Source: Sphingobacterium sp. UBA4616 (lineage in GTDB: Bacteria; Bacteroidota; Bacteroidia; Sphingobacteriales; Sphingobacteriaceae). Taken from it: a stretch of 64,000 bases of DNA. The translations under genes and the position numbers were made by a program. The stretch covers positions 1-64,000 of the forward strand of contig DGIS01000004.1 of NCBI GenBank assembly GCA_002386525.1, read 5' to 3'. The notes under the pieces are model-generated. The model saw only the letters and a program-made list of their open reading frames with translations. It did no database searches and was not told the DNA's origin. Shown in pieces: positions 42,519 through 55,700 of this stretch; within the stretch, counting starts at the first letter, position 1; every line of letters starts with the position of its first letter.

Positions 42519-44273
42519 ATGAAAACACCTATATCCGTCTGTCTTATTCTGCTTTTAAGCTGTTTTGCCGCATACAGCCAAAAACCCATCCCACAGGAGT
42601 ATGACTTAGTCTGGTCGGATGATTTCGATTATCAAGGCACGCTAGATACAACCAAATGGAGCTACGAAGAAGGTTTCAAACGTAACCGCGAAGAACAATG
42701 GTATCAAAAGGAAAATGCTTTCTGTCGTAATGGCCTATTGATTATTGAAGCAAAAAAAGAACAACGCGAGCATCCGGGTTTTATTCAAGGCAGTAAAGAT
42801 TGGATTAGCAGCCGAAAGCAGATAAGGTATACTTCAGCTTCAATAAATACCTTAGGAAAGCAAAGCTGGAGATATGGAATTTTTGAAATTCGGGCACGTA
42901 TACCTGTTGGCGCTGGGCTTTGGCCTGCTTTCTGGACATTAGGAACGACCAAAGAGTGGCCATCCAATGGCGAAATAGATATTATGGAGTATTACCGTGG
43001 CAAAATATTGGCGAATATCGCGACAGGTACTGATCAGCGGTGGAAAGCCCATTGGTTCGGTCAGACTCGGGCAGTTAAAGATCTTGGGGGAAAAGCTTGG
43101 GCTGATCAGTTTCATATTTGGCGAATGATTTGGGACGAAGATGCTATTGCGCTGTATGTGGACGATATTGAGATGCTTCGCGTTACGATGGACCAATTGG
43201 TTAACCGTGATGGTACAGGCTTTAACCCATTTACCCAACCGCATTATCTGCTGTTAAATTTGGCTCTAGGCGGTACAAATGGCGGTGCGATAGATCATAA
43301 ATTACTTCCGGCAAAATATGAAATTGATTATGTACGGGTCTATCAAAAAGTGAAACCTGCTCAAGTGAGGAGTTTTAAACCAGGGGAAAGATGGACAGAC
43401 GACAGCGGTGATGTGATCAATGCACACGGCGGCGGCGTACTTCATCAGAATGGAAAATACTATTGGTATGGAGAGAAACGTGGTGGAACAACATCTCAGG
43501 GAGTCAATGTGTATTCATCTAATGATTTGCATCACTGGAAGTTCGAAGGATTGGCGCTAACACCGAGCGCAGATTCTACAAGTGATATTGCTTGGGGCTG
43601 TATTATGGAAAGACCAAAAGTTATCTATCAGGAGCAACTGAAAAAATATGTCATGTGGTTCCATCTCGAATTGAAAGGTCAGGGCTATGCTGCGGCCAGG
43701 GCGGCTGTTGCAGTAAGTGACTCACCTCTTGGACCGTTTCAGTTTGTCCATAGTTTCAGGCCAAATAACAATATGTCACGCGATATGAGTTTATTTGTGG
43801 ATACCGATGGGAAGGCGTACCAAGTGTATTCATCCGACGAAAATTATGCTTTACGCATGGTTCAGTTAACGGATGATTACCTCCATGTAACAGCGAAGGA
43901 TTCTTTACTATTTCGGAATCATAGGGAGGCTCCAGCATTATTCAAATACAATGATCGGTATTACCTGATCACCAGCGGATGCACGGGTTGGGCACCGAAT
44001 CGTGCCGAGCTCCATGTCGCCAAGAATCTTTTTGGTCCTTGGAAATCACTCGGTGATCCGATGCGGGGACCAAATTCAGCCTTGACTTTTGACGGTCAAT
44101 CGACATTTGTACTTCCCGTAGCAGGAAAAAAAGATTCCTTTATTTTTATGGCCGACCGATGGAAGCCCAAAGAGCTTATGGATAGCAGGTATATCTGGCT
44201 ACCTATTGATCTTCGGCATGAAAAAGTACAGATAAATTGGAGAGACCAGTGGGATTTAAGTGTATTTCATTAG
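42519..44273 (+). CDS. Bimodular glycoside hydrolase, GH16 plus GH43 (galactanase-like)
   Basis: 584-aa secreted protein with a signal peptide (ending AYSQ). Residues ~25-285 are GH16: WRYGIFEIRARIPVGAGLWPAFWTLG, the catalytic E-x-D-x-x-E (Glu152, Asp154, Glu157) in NGEIDIMEYY, and a final strand EIDYVRVYQKV. Residues ~300-584 are a five-bladed GH43 domain: AHGGGVLHQNGKYYWYGEKRGG, ERPKVIYQEQLKKYVMWFHLELKG, SRDMSLFVDTDGKAYQVYSSDE, TSGCTGWAPNRAELHVA and DSRYIWLPIDL. These blocks match the GH43_24/34 group of exo-beta-1,3-galactanases, which lack the usual catalytic base. With the following beta-galactosidase it suggests beta-galactan breakdown; other GH16 substrates remain possible. Confidence 0.87.
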   Translation: MKTPISVCLILLLSCFAAYSQKPIPQEYDLVWSDDFDYQGTLDTTKWSYEEGFKRNREEQWYQKENAFCRNGLLIIEAKKEQREHPGFIQGSKDWISSRKQIRYTSASINTLGKQSWRYGIFEIRARIPVGAGLWPAFWTLGTTKEWPSNGEIDIMEYYRGKILANIATGTDQRWKAHWFGQTRAVKDLGGKAWADQFHIWRMIWDEDAIALYVDDIEMLRVTMDQLVNRDGTGFNPFTQPHYLLLNLALGGTNGGAIDHKLLPAKYEIDYVRVYQKVKPAQVRSFKPGERWTDDSGDVINAHGGGVLHQNGKYYWYGEKRGGTTSQGVNVYSSNDLHHWKFEGLALTPSADSTSDIAWGCIMERPKVIYQEQLKKYVMWFHLELKGQGYAAARAAVAVSDSPLGPFQFVHSFRPNNNMSRDMSLFVDTDGKAYQVYSSDENYALRMVQLTDDYLHVTAKDSLLFRNHREAPALFKYNDRYYLITSGCTGWAPNRAELHVAKNLFGPWKSLGDPMRGPNSALTFDGQSTFVLPVAGKKDSFIFMADRWKPKELMDSRYIWLPIDLRHEKVQINWRDQWDLSVFH

Positions 44274-44356
44274 TTTGGCCGCATCAATCTATTCAAGTTC
44301 GATTAGGCCAGACAAATCTGCCGTTTCGAATTAATTTGTTATCCCTAAAAATATAA

Positions 44357-47542
<3,186 letters not shown>

Positions 47543-47590
47543 TTGTAGTGTCCCGTGTTGCAAAAGATCATTTTAATTAACTAGTTACTG

Positions 47591-47619
47591 AGTCGCATCT
47601 TCCGATGCGACTTTTTTTT
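47591..47619 (+). terminator. Terminator of the glycosidase operon
   Basis: AGTCGCATC (47591-47599), a TTCC loop, then GATGCGACT (47604-47612), followed by seven T residues. Stem of 9 bp, 48 bases after the GH2 stop. Confidence 0.92.
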
Positions 47620-47802
47620 ATTGTGAACAGTTGGTTTTTGCCGTTGAGCTTATGAATTGCTTTCTAAGTTTCGGGAGGGTAATAGGTGTGTATGCTAATT
47701 TGTATTGCTAAGTTTGGAGCTTATACTCGCTTTTGGTAGGTACAAAGTTAACTTGTTCGTGGATGTTCTCTTGCTGTTTCTTTGCTTTTCTACCCATGAA
47801 AT

Positions 47803-48044
47803 AGCAAAGAAATACCAACGAAACAGCAAAGAATAAGCAGAGAATAATCAGAGAAACAGCAAAGAAATACCAACGAAACAGCAAAGAATAAGCAGAGAAT
47901 AAGCAGAGAAACAGCAAGCAAACGGCAGTAAATAAGCGAACAAAGCCCAAACCAAGCTCAAAGAAGGCCCGAACAAAGAACAAAGAATCGGCAGAGAAGC
48001 TCCGAAGGAATAGCATAGAAATATCAATGATACATCAAACAAGA
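47803..48044. repeat. Array of 22 degenerate 11-bp units
   Basis: From 47803 the sequence divides into 22 successive 11-mers with no gap. Type unit AGCAAAGAAAT; others include ACCAACGAAAC, AGCAGAGAATA and CCCGAACAAAG. Position 3 is C in all 22 units, and position 8 is A in all but two. The plus strand is A/G rich. The first five units are duplicated as a block: 47803-47857 and 47858-47912 differ at one base. Two overlapping minus-strand frames here (47708-48016 and 47848-48144) are low-complexity Phe/Leu/Ser strings produced by the repeat, so I do not call them genes. A partly inverted copy (TTGCTGTTTCTTTGCT) lies just left of the array, around 47771-47786. Confidence 0.85.
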
Positions 48045-48176
48045 AATAATAGCTAAAACTCCTATTTATACAACGAATAATGAAAAAGACTAGCGCATAT
48101 GAAAAGTTACCCTGAAGCATGAAGAAAAGATGTAAATTGAACAAATCTTTTTGTGCTCAATATCATTTTTAAGCAA

Positions 48177-48812
48177 ATGAACATCAATTATCTATTATTA
48201 TCGTTATTATTTCTAGCCGCCACAGGGAAAACATACTCTCAAAAGGCATTTGAAGGAGAAATTATTTATCAAAACAGCTTTCAAAGTAAAAACTCCACGA
48301 TTTCCAGCGAACAGATGCGTTTTCTTTTAGGCGACGAGCAAACGTGTTTTATCAAATCGGGAAATTACAAATCGCTAACAAATGGAGCTGGTATCACCGT
48401 ACAGCTCTATATTAGTGAGACCAATAGACTGTACAATAAGACGAGCCGATCAGATACCCTTTATTGGTTTGATGCCAATGTGCAGTCGGATGCAATCGTG
48501 AGTTATGAGCTGATTAAAAATAAAGAGAAAATATTGGGGGAAGATTGTGATGCCTTGATCTTAAAGACTCAAGGAGGGCAGACAACCTATTTCTACACAT
48601 CAAAATACCCTGTTGATTTTACTAAGTATCAGATGCATAGTTATCGAAATTGGAACTACTATTTAGCAAAAGCCAAGTCTGTTCCATTGAAAATTGTGAT
48701 TGATAATGAGCAATTCAAAATGGAGTCTATTGCCCGAAAAATTGAAGCAAAGCAACTTCCGGACAATTTTTTTGCGCTATCAGCCGATATACCAATTAAG
48801 AAAACGAAATAA
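48177..48812 (+). CDS. Secreted hypothetical protein
   Basis: 211-aa protein with a signal peptide (ending GKTYSQ) and a beta-rich body. It opens KAFEGEIIYQNSFQSKNS, an arrangement seen in GLPGLI-like and DUF4412-like Bacteroidota secreted proteins. Further blocks are SEQMRFLLGDEQTCFIKSGNY, KEKILGEDCDALILKTQGGQTTYFYTSKYPVDFTKYQ and KAKSVPLKIVIDNEQFKMES. The family call is tentative and the function unknown. I start at the ATG at 48177 rather than the in-frame TTG eight codons earlier. It is monocistronic, with a terminator at 48867. Confidence 0.75.
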   Translation: MNINYLLLSLLFLAATGKTYSQKAFEGEIIYQNSFQSKNSTISSEQMRFLLGDEQTCFIKSGNYKSLTNGAGITVQLYISETNRLYNKTSRSDTLYWFDANVQSDAIVSYELIKNKEKILGEDCDALILKTQGGQTTYFYTSKYPVDFTKYQMHSYRNWNYYLAKAKSVPLKIVIDNEQFKMESIARKIEAKQLPDNFFALSADIPIKKTK

Positions 48813-48866
48813 TCAACTTGGTCAGCAGACAGTAATCATCAATCTTTTGCCAGGTGTTTTATGCAG

Positions 48867-48922
48867 TGTGCGCATGCGAACAATTTATTTTGAAACTGTT
48901 CGTATGCGCACATTTTCTTTTT
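48867..48922 (+). terminator. Terminator with a long GC-rich stem
   Basis: TGTGCGCATGCGAACA (48867-48882) pairs with TGTTCGTATGCGCACA (48897-48912) with one G-T, followed by TTTTCTTTTTC. It lies 54 bases past the secreted-protein stop. Confidence 0.85.
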
Positions 48923-49166
48923 CGTAGAGAATCTTGAAAATGCCTTTAAATGTGCTGAGAGGCACAAATGTTTTTATTGTAGCCACTGGTATAGTATTTG
49001 GCATGCAGCAGTTAACATGGTTCTTATATTCACCTTTTCATTTCCGTCATTCACCGAGATTCAAAGACCTTTGGTCTAAAGTCTTTAGGTTAGCAGCATA
49101 TTGATCTGTAGTTTCGGATCAACAAGGAAGAGGATATAAACTAACACAATTGAACAAAAAGATAGT
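48923..49166. other. Intergenic stretch, nothing recognised
   Basis: No open frame of note, repeat or RNA gene was seen between the terminator at 48867-48922 and the NTF2-like gene at 49167. Confidence 0.5.
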
Positions 49167-49613
49167 ATGAAAGGATTCGTAAAAACATTCACAGTAGCAG
49201 CTTTAATCGCCTTATCATCAGTTGCCATGGCAGCTGAAAAACCAGTATCAAAATCAGAAAGAATTCCTATTAATCTCTCCACAGCAGAATTCGCCTTGCA
49301 GCATTATGTTGCGGTAACTACTGCCGGAGCATCCTTTGGTCTAGAGCAATTGTTTGCCCAAGATTTCAGTCAAAAAATTCATACTTCCACTATACATACC
49401 TATGGACGCCGTGCGGTGATTGAATGTTTGAATAAACAACAGGGTGAAATTTTGAATTGCAAAACGCATATCAAGATCGTCGAAAAATCTGCAGATTATA
49501 TGATTGCAAAAATTGTATTGAAATTTGACAGCTTTACCATGACTGACCTAGTGACTTTGGTGTATGAGAGTGGCAGTTGGCAAGTGTCAAAATCATTCCA
49601 TTCGTATCAATAA
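49167..49613 (+). CDS. Secreted NTF2-like / putative lumazine-binding-type protein
   Basis: 148-aa secreted protein with a signal peptide (ending AMAA). The body follows the NTF2-like pattern: a helix with LQHYVAVTTAGASFGLEQLFAQDFSQKI, then GRRAVIECLNKQQG, then beta strands THIKIVEKSADYMIAKIVLKFDSFTMTDLVTLVYESGSWQVSKSFHS. This resembles the putative lumazine-binding family (PF12893) common in Bacteroidota. No catalytic residue can be named. Single gene; the substrate is unknown. Confidence 0.72.
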   Translation: MKGFVKTFTVAALIALSSVAMAAEKPVSKSERIPINLSTAEFALQHYVAVTTAGASFGLEQLFAQDFSQKIHTSTIHTYGRRAVIECLNKQQGEILNCKTHIKIVEKSADYMIAKIVLKFDSFTMTDLVTLVYESGSWQVSKSFHSYQ

Positions 49614-49882
49614 GCCTATTCCTAACAGCAGTATAGGTTTTAGCGCCACATGACTGATGTGATTCTTATTTTTTCTTCTTGGCTCCATTATTGTGTAAGG
49701 ACGATTGCCGATTGGGCAATGGGGGCAGCAGGTCGGGTTGTAAATCCTTGAAATGAAGTATCTCAGATTTGAAATTACCAAATGTGGTTTGAATTCTTTA
49801 GTTTTGAATACACTGATTAGGGATACCCTATTGTCTCCTCGGCAAAGGAACGTTTGGAAAAATTCAGAAATACGGATGAATA

Positions 49883-52426
49883 ATGATATTGAAAGAAAGA
49901 ATCGGTCATAATTACCTAAAATACCTGTTTACTGGGACACTTTCGGCTTTGCTGGCTACGGGGTATGCACAGGAAATAGAGAAACAGCAGAAAGATAGAA
50001 AAGAGAAGCCGCAACACATTGAGCAAAGAAGTAGCGGAGAAGTTCAGACGATGGATTCCATTGAGGTTGTACGCGACTACCGGCCTATGCTGGCCGATGC
50101 CGTCAAAGTACGTCGGAGCCCAGATATGAAGCGTATCAATCGCGACGCTATAGAGACAGAATTACGTCAGATCGCTACCACCACTTATTTAGCGCAGCAA
50201 AAATATAAACAAGCGTATTATCATGAATTGATGAAACGTCATCCAGACGCATCGCAAAGTAATATTGATAATTATCGCATCAGCTACCTGGCTTATGGAG
50301 CCGGCGAATACAAAAGAGCAAGCGGTATGCTGGAGGCAATGAAATCTTCGGACGCCTTTTATCAGGGTGCAATTATGACTTTAGGCCACATTGCTTTGGA
50401 AACCGGCAACAAACAAGCTGCCCGAGATGCCTTTGTGAAAGTGACAAAATTAGACCTCGATCGACAGGTGAAAGCCGATGCGCTGTTTAACTATGCCAAA
50501 GTTCTGCTCGAAATGGATTCTACCCAAGCTGCGCAAAGAGTCCTCGAAAAATATATTGCCCAAGAAGTGAAACCTGTCGATCCGGGTTTAAAAAGAAAGG
50601 AAAGTGCCGAAACACTATCCGCTGAAATTCTACGTGGGACCACCAACTTCCATGCCGGCGTTAGTATGCTGGAATCGCTTAAAGAGCGCGGGCGGGAGGT
50701 CAATGCGATCTATCAAAAGGTAACCTACTACCGCGGACTGGAGTTTTATAACGAGCGCGCTTTCGAAAACAGCATATCGATGTTTATGCGATCGGAAAAG
50801 TTTCCAGCCAATGCTGAGATGGCTGCACTTGCCACCTATTGGAAGGCTGAGGCAATGTACGAAGTTCGCAAATTCGGGGAAGCAGTAGAAAACTTTTCCC
50901 GGTTCCTAAGTTTGCCCGCTGCTCGGAATAGTGAAGTATACAATTATGCCAATTATGGACTTGCTTATGCAGCCTATCGAAATAATCGTTTTGCGTTGGC
51001 GGCAGATTATTTTGAACGCTTTCTAACTGCCGGTGGAAGTACAGTAGATCAGGATATACGGTATGACGTCATCGCCCGACTGGGTGATTCGTATCTTTGT
51101 CTGCGCGACTATAGCCGGGCAAACAAATATTATGACCAGCTGATCAACAGCAAAGCGCCTAATCAGGACTATGCCTTTTTCCAGCGTGGTATCATCTTTG
51201 GTCTGCAAGGCGATAATGAAAAGAAGATGAGTACGCTACGTTCCGTGCTGAAGCAATTCCCCACTTCTAATTATGCGGATGATGCCGCCTTTGAAATCCC
51301 TTACACCTATTTTACGATGGGAGATTATGATAATGCACTCAAAGGATTGCAAGGTATGATTGAAAAGTACCCCCGTAGTAGTTATATTCCTCGCGCCCTA
51401 ATGACCATTGGGCTTGTGCAGTACAACAATGATGAACCCGAAGCAGCTAAAGTTACGTTCCAAAAAGTAGTGGAGAAATATGCCAGAACTGCTGAGGCGG
51501 AGCAGGCTATGCGTTTTATTGAAAATATTTACCTTGATCAGGGAGACGCTTCGAGCTATATTCGTTACGCTGTAGGTACTAATGTAGGAAACTTGAGTCC
51601 TGCAGAGCAGGATAATATGGCTTTCCAGGCAGCCCATTCGCTCTTTGCCCGGGGTGAGTATGGTGCAGCTGTGGAAGCTATCAACGCTTATTTCGACAAA
51701 TTTCCAAAACCTAAACAGGAGAAATTCGCGCGTTATATCCGCGGTGTAAGTTCTTACCGTATAGGCCACCCGCAGGAAGCGCTGCACGATCTGAATATGA
51801 TACTGAACGACTGGACGAGTAAGTATACGGAGAATACCCTGTTAACAGTGGCTGCTTTATATCTAGGCCTCAAGGAATACAATGAGGCTATTGTGCACCT
51901 GAAAAAATTAGAACTCAATGAGGAGTATAAAAAGAACTATGGGTATGCGGTAACCAACCTGATGGTGTGTTATTTTGAACTTGGTGATATGGAACAGGTG
52001 GCCAAATACGTGAATTTGATTAAGAATTATGCGGGGGCAACTCAGGAGGAAATTGCAAAAGCCTATTTATACAACGGAAGGTCGTTACTGAAAGAAAAGA
52101 ACGTCGCGTCTGCCTTGAAAGAGTTCAACCTGGCTGCGCTGAAAAGCCAGTCAGCTGTTGGTGCAGAAGCGCGTTACCGCGTGGCGCTACTGCAATATGA
52201 TAGTAAGGAATACGATAAAGCATTGGAAACTGCTTTTGACGTTATCAACAATAGGGGAGCACAAGAATATTGGGTAGCCAAGAGTTTTATATTGCTTGCA
52301 GATGCTTATGCGCGCAAAGGCAATACTTTCCAGGCAAAGAGTACATTGAAAAGTGTTATTGAAAACTATGAGAAGGATGATGATATTGTTCCGTCAGCGA
52401 AAGAACGCTTACAGAGATTGAAGTAA
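49883..52426 (+). CDS. Large TPR protein, secreted or outer-membrane associated
   Basis: 847 aa. After an N-terminal signal-like segment (LKYLFTGTLSALLATGYAQ) and a linker rich in E/K/R/Q comes DSIEVVRDYRPMLADAVKVRRSPDM (residues ~55-80). From about 90 to the end are at least 15 tetratricopeptide-type helix pairs, e.g. ALFNYAKVLLEMDSTQAAQRVLEKYI, ATYWKAEAMYEVRKFGEAVENFSRFL, DYAFFQRGIIFGLQGDNEKKMSTLRSVL and SSYIPRALMTIGLVQYNNDEPEAAKVTFQKVVEKY. Large TPR proteins of this kind are widespread in Bacteroidota and probably scaffold envelope complexes. The segment EVVRDYRPMLADAVKVRRSPDM recalls the start of a barrel protein usually found beside such TPR genes, which may mean a fusion. Confidence 0.82.
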   Translation: MILKERIGHNYLKYLFTGTLSALLATGYAQEIEKQQKDRKEKPQHIEQRSSGEVQTMDSIEVVRDYRPMLADAVKVRRSPDMKRINRDAIETELRQIATTTYLAQQKYKQAYYHELMKRHPDASQSNIDNYRISYLAYGAGEYKRASGMLEAMKSSDAFYQGAIMTLGHIALETGNKQAARDAFVKVTKLDLDRQVKADALFNYAKVLLEMDSTQAAQRVLEKYIAQEVKPVDPGLKRKESAETLSAEILRGTTNFHAGVSMLESLKERGREVNAIYQKVTYYRGLEFYNERAFENSISMFMRSEKFPANAEMAALATYWKAEAMYEVRKFGEAVENFSRFLSLPAARNSEVYNYANYGLAYAAYRNNRFALAADYFERFLTAGGSTVDQDIRYDVIARLGDSYLCLRDYSRANKYYDQLINSKAPNQDYAFFQRGIIFGLQGDNEKKMSTLRSVLKQFPTSNYADDAAFEIPYTYFTMGDYDNALKGLQGMIEKYPRSSYIPRALMTIGLVQYNNDEPEAAKVTFQKVVEKYARTAEAEQAMRFIENIYLDQGDASSYIRYAVGTNVGNLSPAEQDNMAFQAAHSLFARGEYGAAVEAINAYFDKFPKPKQEKFARYIRGVSSYRIGHPQEALHDLNMILNDWTSKYTENTLLTVAALYLGLKEYNEAIVHLKKLELNEEYKKNYGYAVTNLMVCYFELGDMEQVAKYVNLIKNYAGATQEEIAKAYLYNGRSLLKEKNVASALKEFNLAALKSQSAVGAEARYRVALLQYDSKEYDKALETAFDVINNRGAQEYWVAKSFILLADAYARKGNTFQAKSTLKSVIENYEKDDDIVPSAKERLQRLK

Positions 52427-52512
52427 TACCTCTTAGAAGTTGTCGCAGCGGATTTAATGGTAGGTATAAACCTATCCCGAATGTAGTTTATAGGTAGGAT
52501 TATGAATGGACG

Positions 52513-52579
52513 AGTCCGATAAAATCGGACTTTGTTATCAACAGGTCGATAAAAAGCGAGGTCTTATCCTCGCTTTTTT
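52513..52579 (+). terminator. Two hairpins after the TPR gene
   Basis: AGTCCGAT / ATCGGACT (52513-52531), then a stronger AAAAAGCGAGG / CCTCGCTTTTTT (52551-52561 and 52568-52579). The second is a clear rho-independent terminator. Nothing else is recognised up to the regulator gene at 52755. Confidence 0.85.
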
Positions 52580-52754
52580 CATTTGTATTGGCAAAAAAAT
52601 AAGATAAAATAGCGGTATTTAGACCATTACCAGCGCCCAATTACCACATCGACCTAAGAGCGCGCACATCGGATCATAAATAGTGTAACTCGAATTTGTC
52701 GATCCACCAGTTTTTTCGTAAATTAAGTGTCGCTAAAACAATTATAATCTTCTT

Positions 52755-55700
52755 ATGAAAACTGTCTACTTGATCCTTCTCGGGTTATTCTTGCCGATTC
52801 ATGTTGTCTGGTGTCAATCATCCATTGCTTATTTAGGCATTGATAAAGGACTTTCAAACGATTTTGTAACGGTTATCTTTCAGGATAGGGATGGGTTTAT
52901 GTGGTTTGGAACATCCAACGGCCTGAATCGTTACGATGGGTATGAATTTAAAGTTTTTAAAAATGATCCATTATCGAATAATACAATTCCTGACAATCGT
53001 GTAACGGCTATCGCCGAAAGTGCTTCCGCTCAGTTATATGTAGCGACCAAAAGTGGATTGGCAGTGATAGATGCCAATCGTACAGTTTGTAAGCAAGTGT
53101 TGGTGCGTTCGCAAAGAGAAAATAAACTTCTAAATTTTCCGATCCATCAGATAGAGAGGGATATGCTAGGTCAGTTATTTGTGCAAGGCGGATCTAAAGG
53201 ACTTTTTAAAATTGAGGAAACGAAGGATGGAAGTATTGCGAATAGGATACCTTTACAATATGCTGGCCAAAAGGATTTCGACTATCGTGTTTCGGCTATC
53301 TGCAAAGCAGCTGATGCTGGAATTTGGGCAATAATAGATCATCTTGGTTTGGCTTATTATGATAGCAAAAAGAACAGTTTTTCAATTGTAAAAGAAGGTG
53401 ATTTCCAGTCGACTACAATGGCTGTGTCAACGATTGGAGATGTTTGGTTTGCCAATTATCAGAAAATTAGTTGTTATCATATAAAAACGGGCGTGCTTGA
53501 ACGATATAGTTACGATACTTATCGAAAAGCTATCGTTAACCTTTATTTTGGAAAAGACAAAAAGCTGTGGATATGTACAGATGGGGCGGGCATTCAAAAA
53601 TTTAACCCCACGACAGAAACTTTCGAAGAGTACATCGGATTTGATCAACAACAATTAACCAGTCGATCTGTATTTGCTGTATGGGAGGATAAAGATGATC
53701 GGATTTGGATTGGCACTCTAAGGGGTGGAGTCAATATTGTGGATCCGGTAAAAAGAAGATTTCAGTCATTTAAACTTATTCCCAATAGCCAACGGGTAAA
53801 TACGGCCGATTTTATTTTATCATTCGAGCAGGCCGATCGAGATCATATTTGGATAGGAACTGATGGGGATGGATTATATAAATGGAGTATATCGAAAGGC
53901 ACTTTGGTGAATTATACCTATTCAGCTCCTCTGCAGAGCAGACCTTCTTTTATAACATCCTTAATTCAGCATCAAAATGACCAGTTGTGGATTGGAACTT
54001 ACGATACGGGAATTGTTAAATTAAACACAAAAACAGGCGAAATAAAACATTATAGCTGTTACTATCCGAATACTCCATACGCCAATAATGCTGTATGGCG
54101 CTTATTCAAGGACAGCAGGGGGACATTTTGGGCTTCAACCCTTGCTAGTGGAAATGTCTATCGCTTAGATACCACCACAGATCAGTTTAAATATCTTGAT
54201 TTGCCAATAAATGACGTGTTAACGTTTTACGAAGATAAAGATGCTACATTGTGGATGGGATCCTGGAATTCTTTATTTCGACTGGACCTGCGTACGATGA
54301 AATACAAGAGTTATCAGATAGGTACGCCCATCCGTTTTATCCAACAAACAGAAAATAGCTTTCTTTGGCTTGGCACCGAAGGGGGAGGACTTTTACATCT
54401 GAACTTAAATACAATGAACTATAGGCGCTATACTGAAAAGGATGGACTTGTTAGTAATACTTTGTTAAATGGATTACAGGATGCACAAGGTAACATGTGG
54501 ATATCTTCACTCGACGGACTGTCCAAAATGGATTTACGAAAAGAAACATTTCAAAATTTCTACCAGTCAGACGGTCTCCAAAGTAACCAATTTAATTACA
54601 ACGCTGCCATCAAATTACGCGATGATCAGCTGATTTTTGGAGGCATCCGTGGTTTCAATATCATCAGACCGAAGGATGTATTATTTGAGACCAGTTTTCC
54701 TTTATTAAAATTGACCCGATTAAGTATCGATAATATACCATATGACCAAAGTGGGCAGGAGAATCAAATTCCTTTAAATGATGTGAAGCATCTAAAAATA
54801 CCATTTGATAAGGCTGTATTATCGTTTTCCTATGCAGCATTAGACTTTAGTTTTTCGGATAGGATCGACTACGCCTATTATTTGGAAGGCTGGGACAAAG
54901 ATTGGAATTACGTCAATAAACAGCGTACAGCCTATTATTCTAATCTCAGAGAAGGAACATACAAATTACATATTAGATCAACCAATGCAAATGGCGAATG
55001 GAATCCGACGGAACGAATTATAGGTATAGAAGTTTTGCCTCCTTGGTACCGAAGTTTTTGGGCATATCTAGGATACTTTTTGCTACTCGCTGCGGTACTC
55101 TTTTTTTATAATAGGTATAGGGAGAATAAAGCATTGTTGCTCTTTAAAGTAAAGACTGCTGAGTTTGAACGTGATAAAGAACACGAATTACTCGAAGATA
55201 AACTGGCATTTTTTACCCATATTGTCCACGAGATCAGGACTCCATTGACCCTTATTGTAAATCCGATCAAGGATATTGTCGTCAAGTCAAAAAAGAATAT
55301 GACAGAATCAGACGAGCTACTGTCTATTTACAGTCATTCCAAGCGATTGTTAAACCTTGCGGATAAACTTCTTTTGTTTAGAAAATCCGATGGCAATTTA
55401 GACGAACTCGACAGTAAGGTTTTTGACATTATACAGGTTTGGCGAGACGCCTTTGAGTCCTTTAGGCAATTGGCCAGTTCTCGAAATATCACGTACTCAT
55501 TTGAAACAGCTATTGAAAAACTAACTGTAGATGCAGATTATGAAAAACTGGAGATCTGTTTCATCAATTTACTTCAAAATGCGCTTAAATATACAGACAA
55601 AGGAGGATCTGTCGCTGTTAAAGTGAGGCGCCTAGAAAGCGAATTGATCTGTGATATCATCGATTCTGGACAGGGTTATCCAACCCATTTAACAGAAGAT

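Noticed and set aside
44280..44320. Terminator between the GH16-GH43 gene and the GH2 gene
   Set aside because: The inverted TGGCC/GGCCA arms are short and far apart without a T run; the two genes are more likely co-transcribed.
47803..48044. CRISPR array
   Set aside because: The units are 11 bp with no spacers between them, there are no cas genes nearby, and the period is far too short.
47708..48144. Two overlapping minus-strand frames of about 100 codons encoding hydrophobic strings
   Set aside because: Their low-complexity sequence is a direct result of the 11-bp repeat on the opposite strand; there is no start context, and all frames stay open for the same reason.
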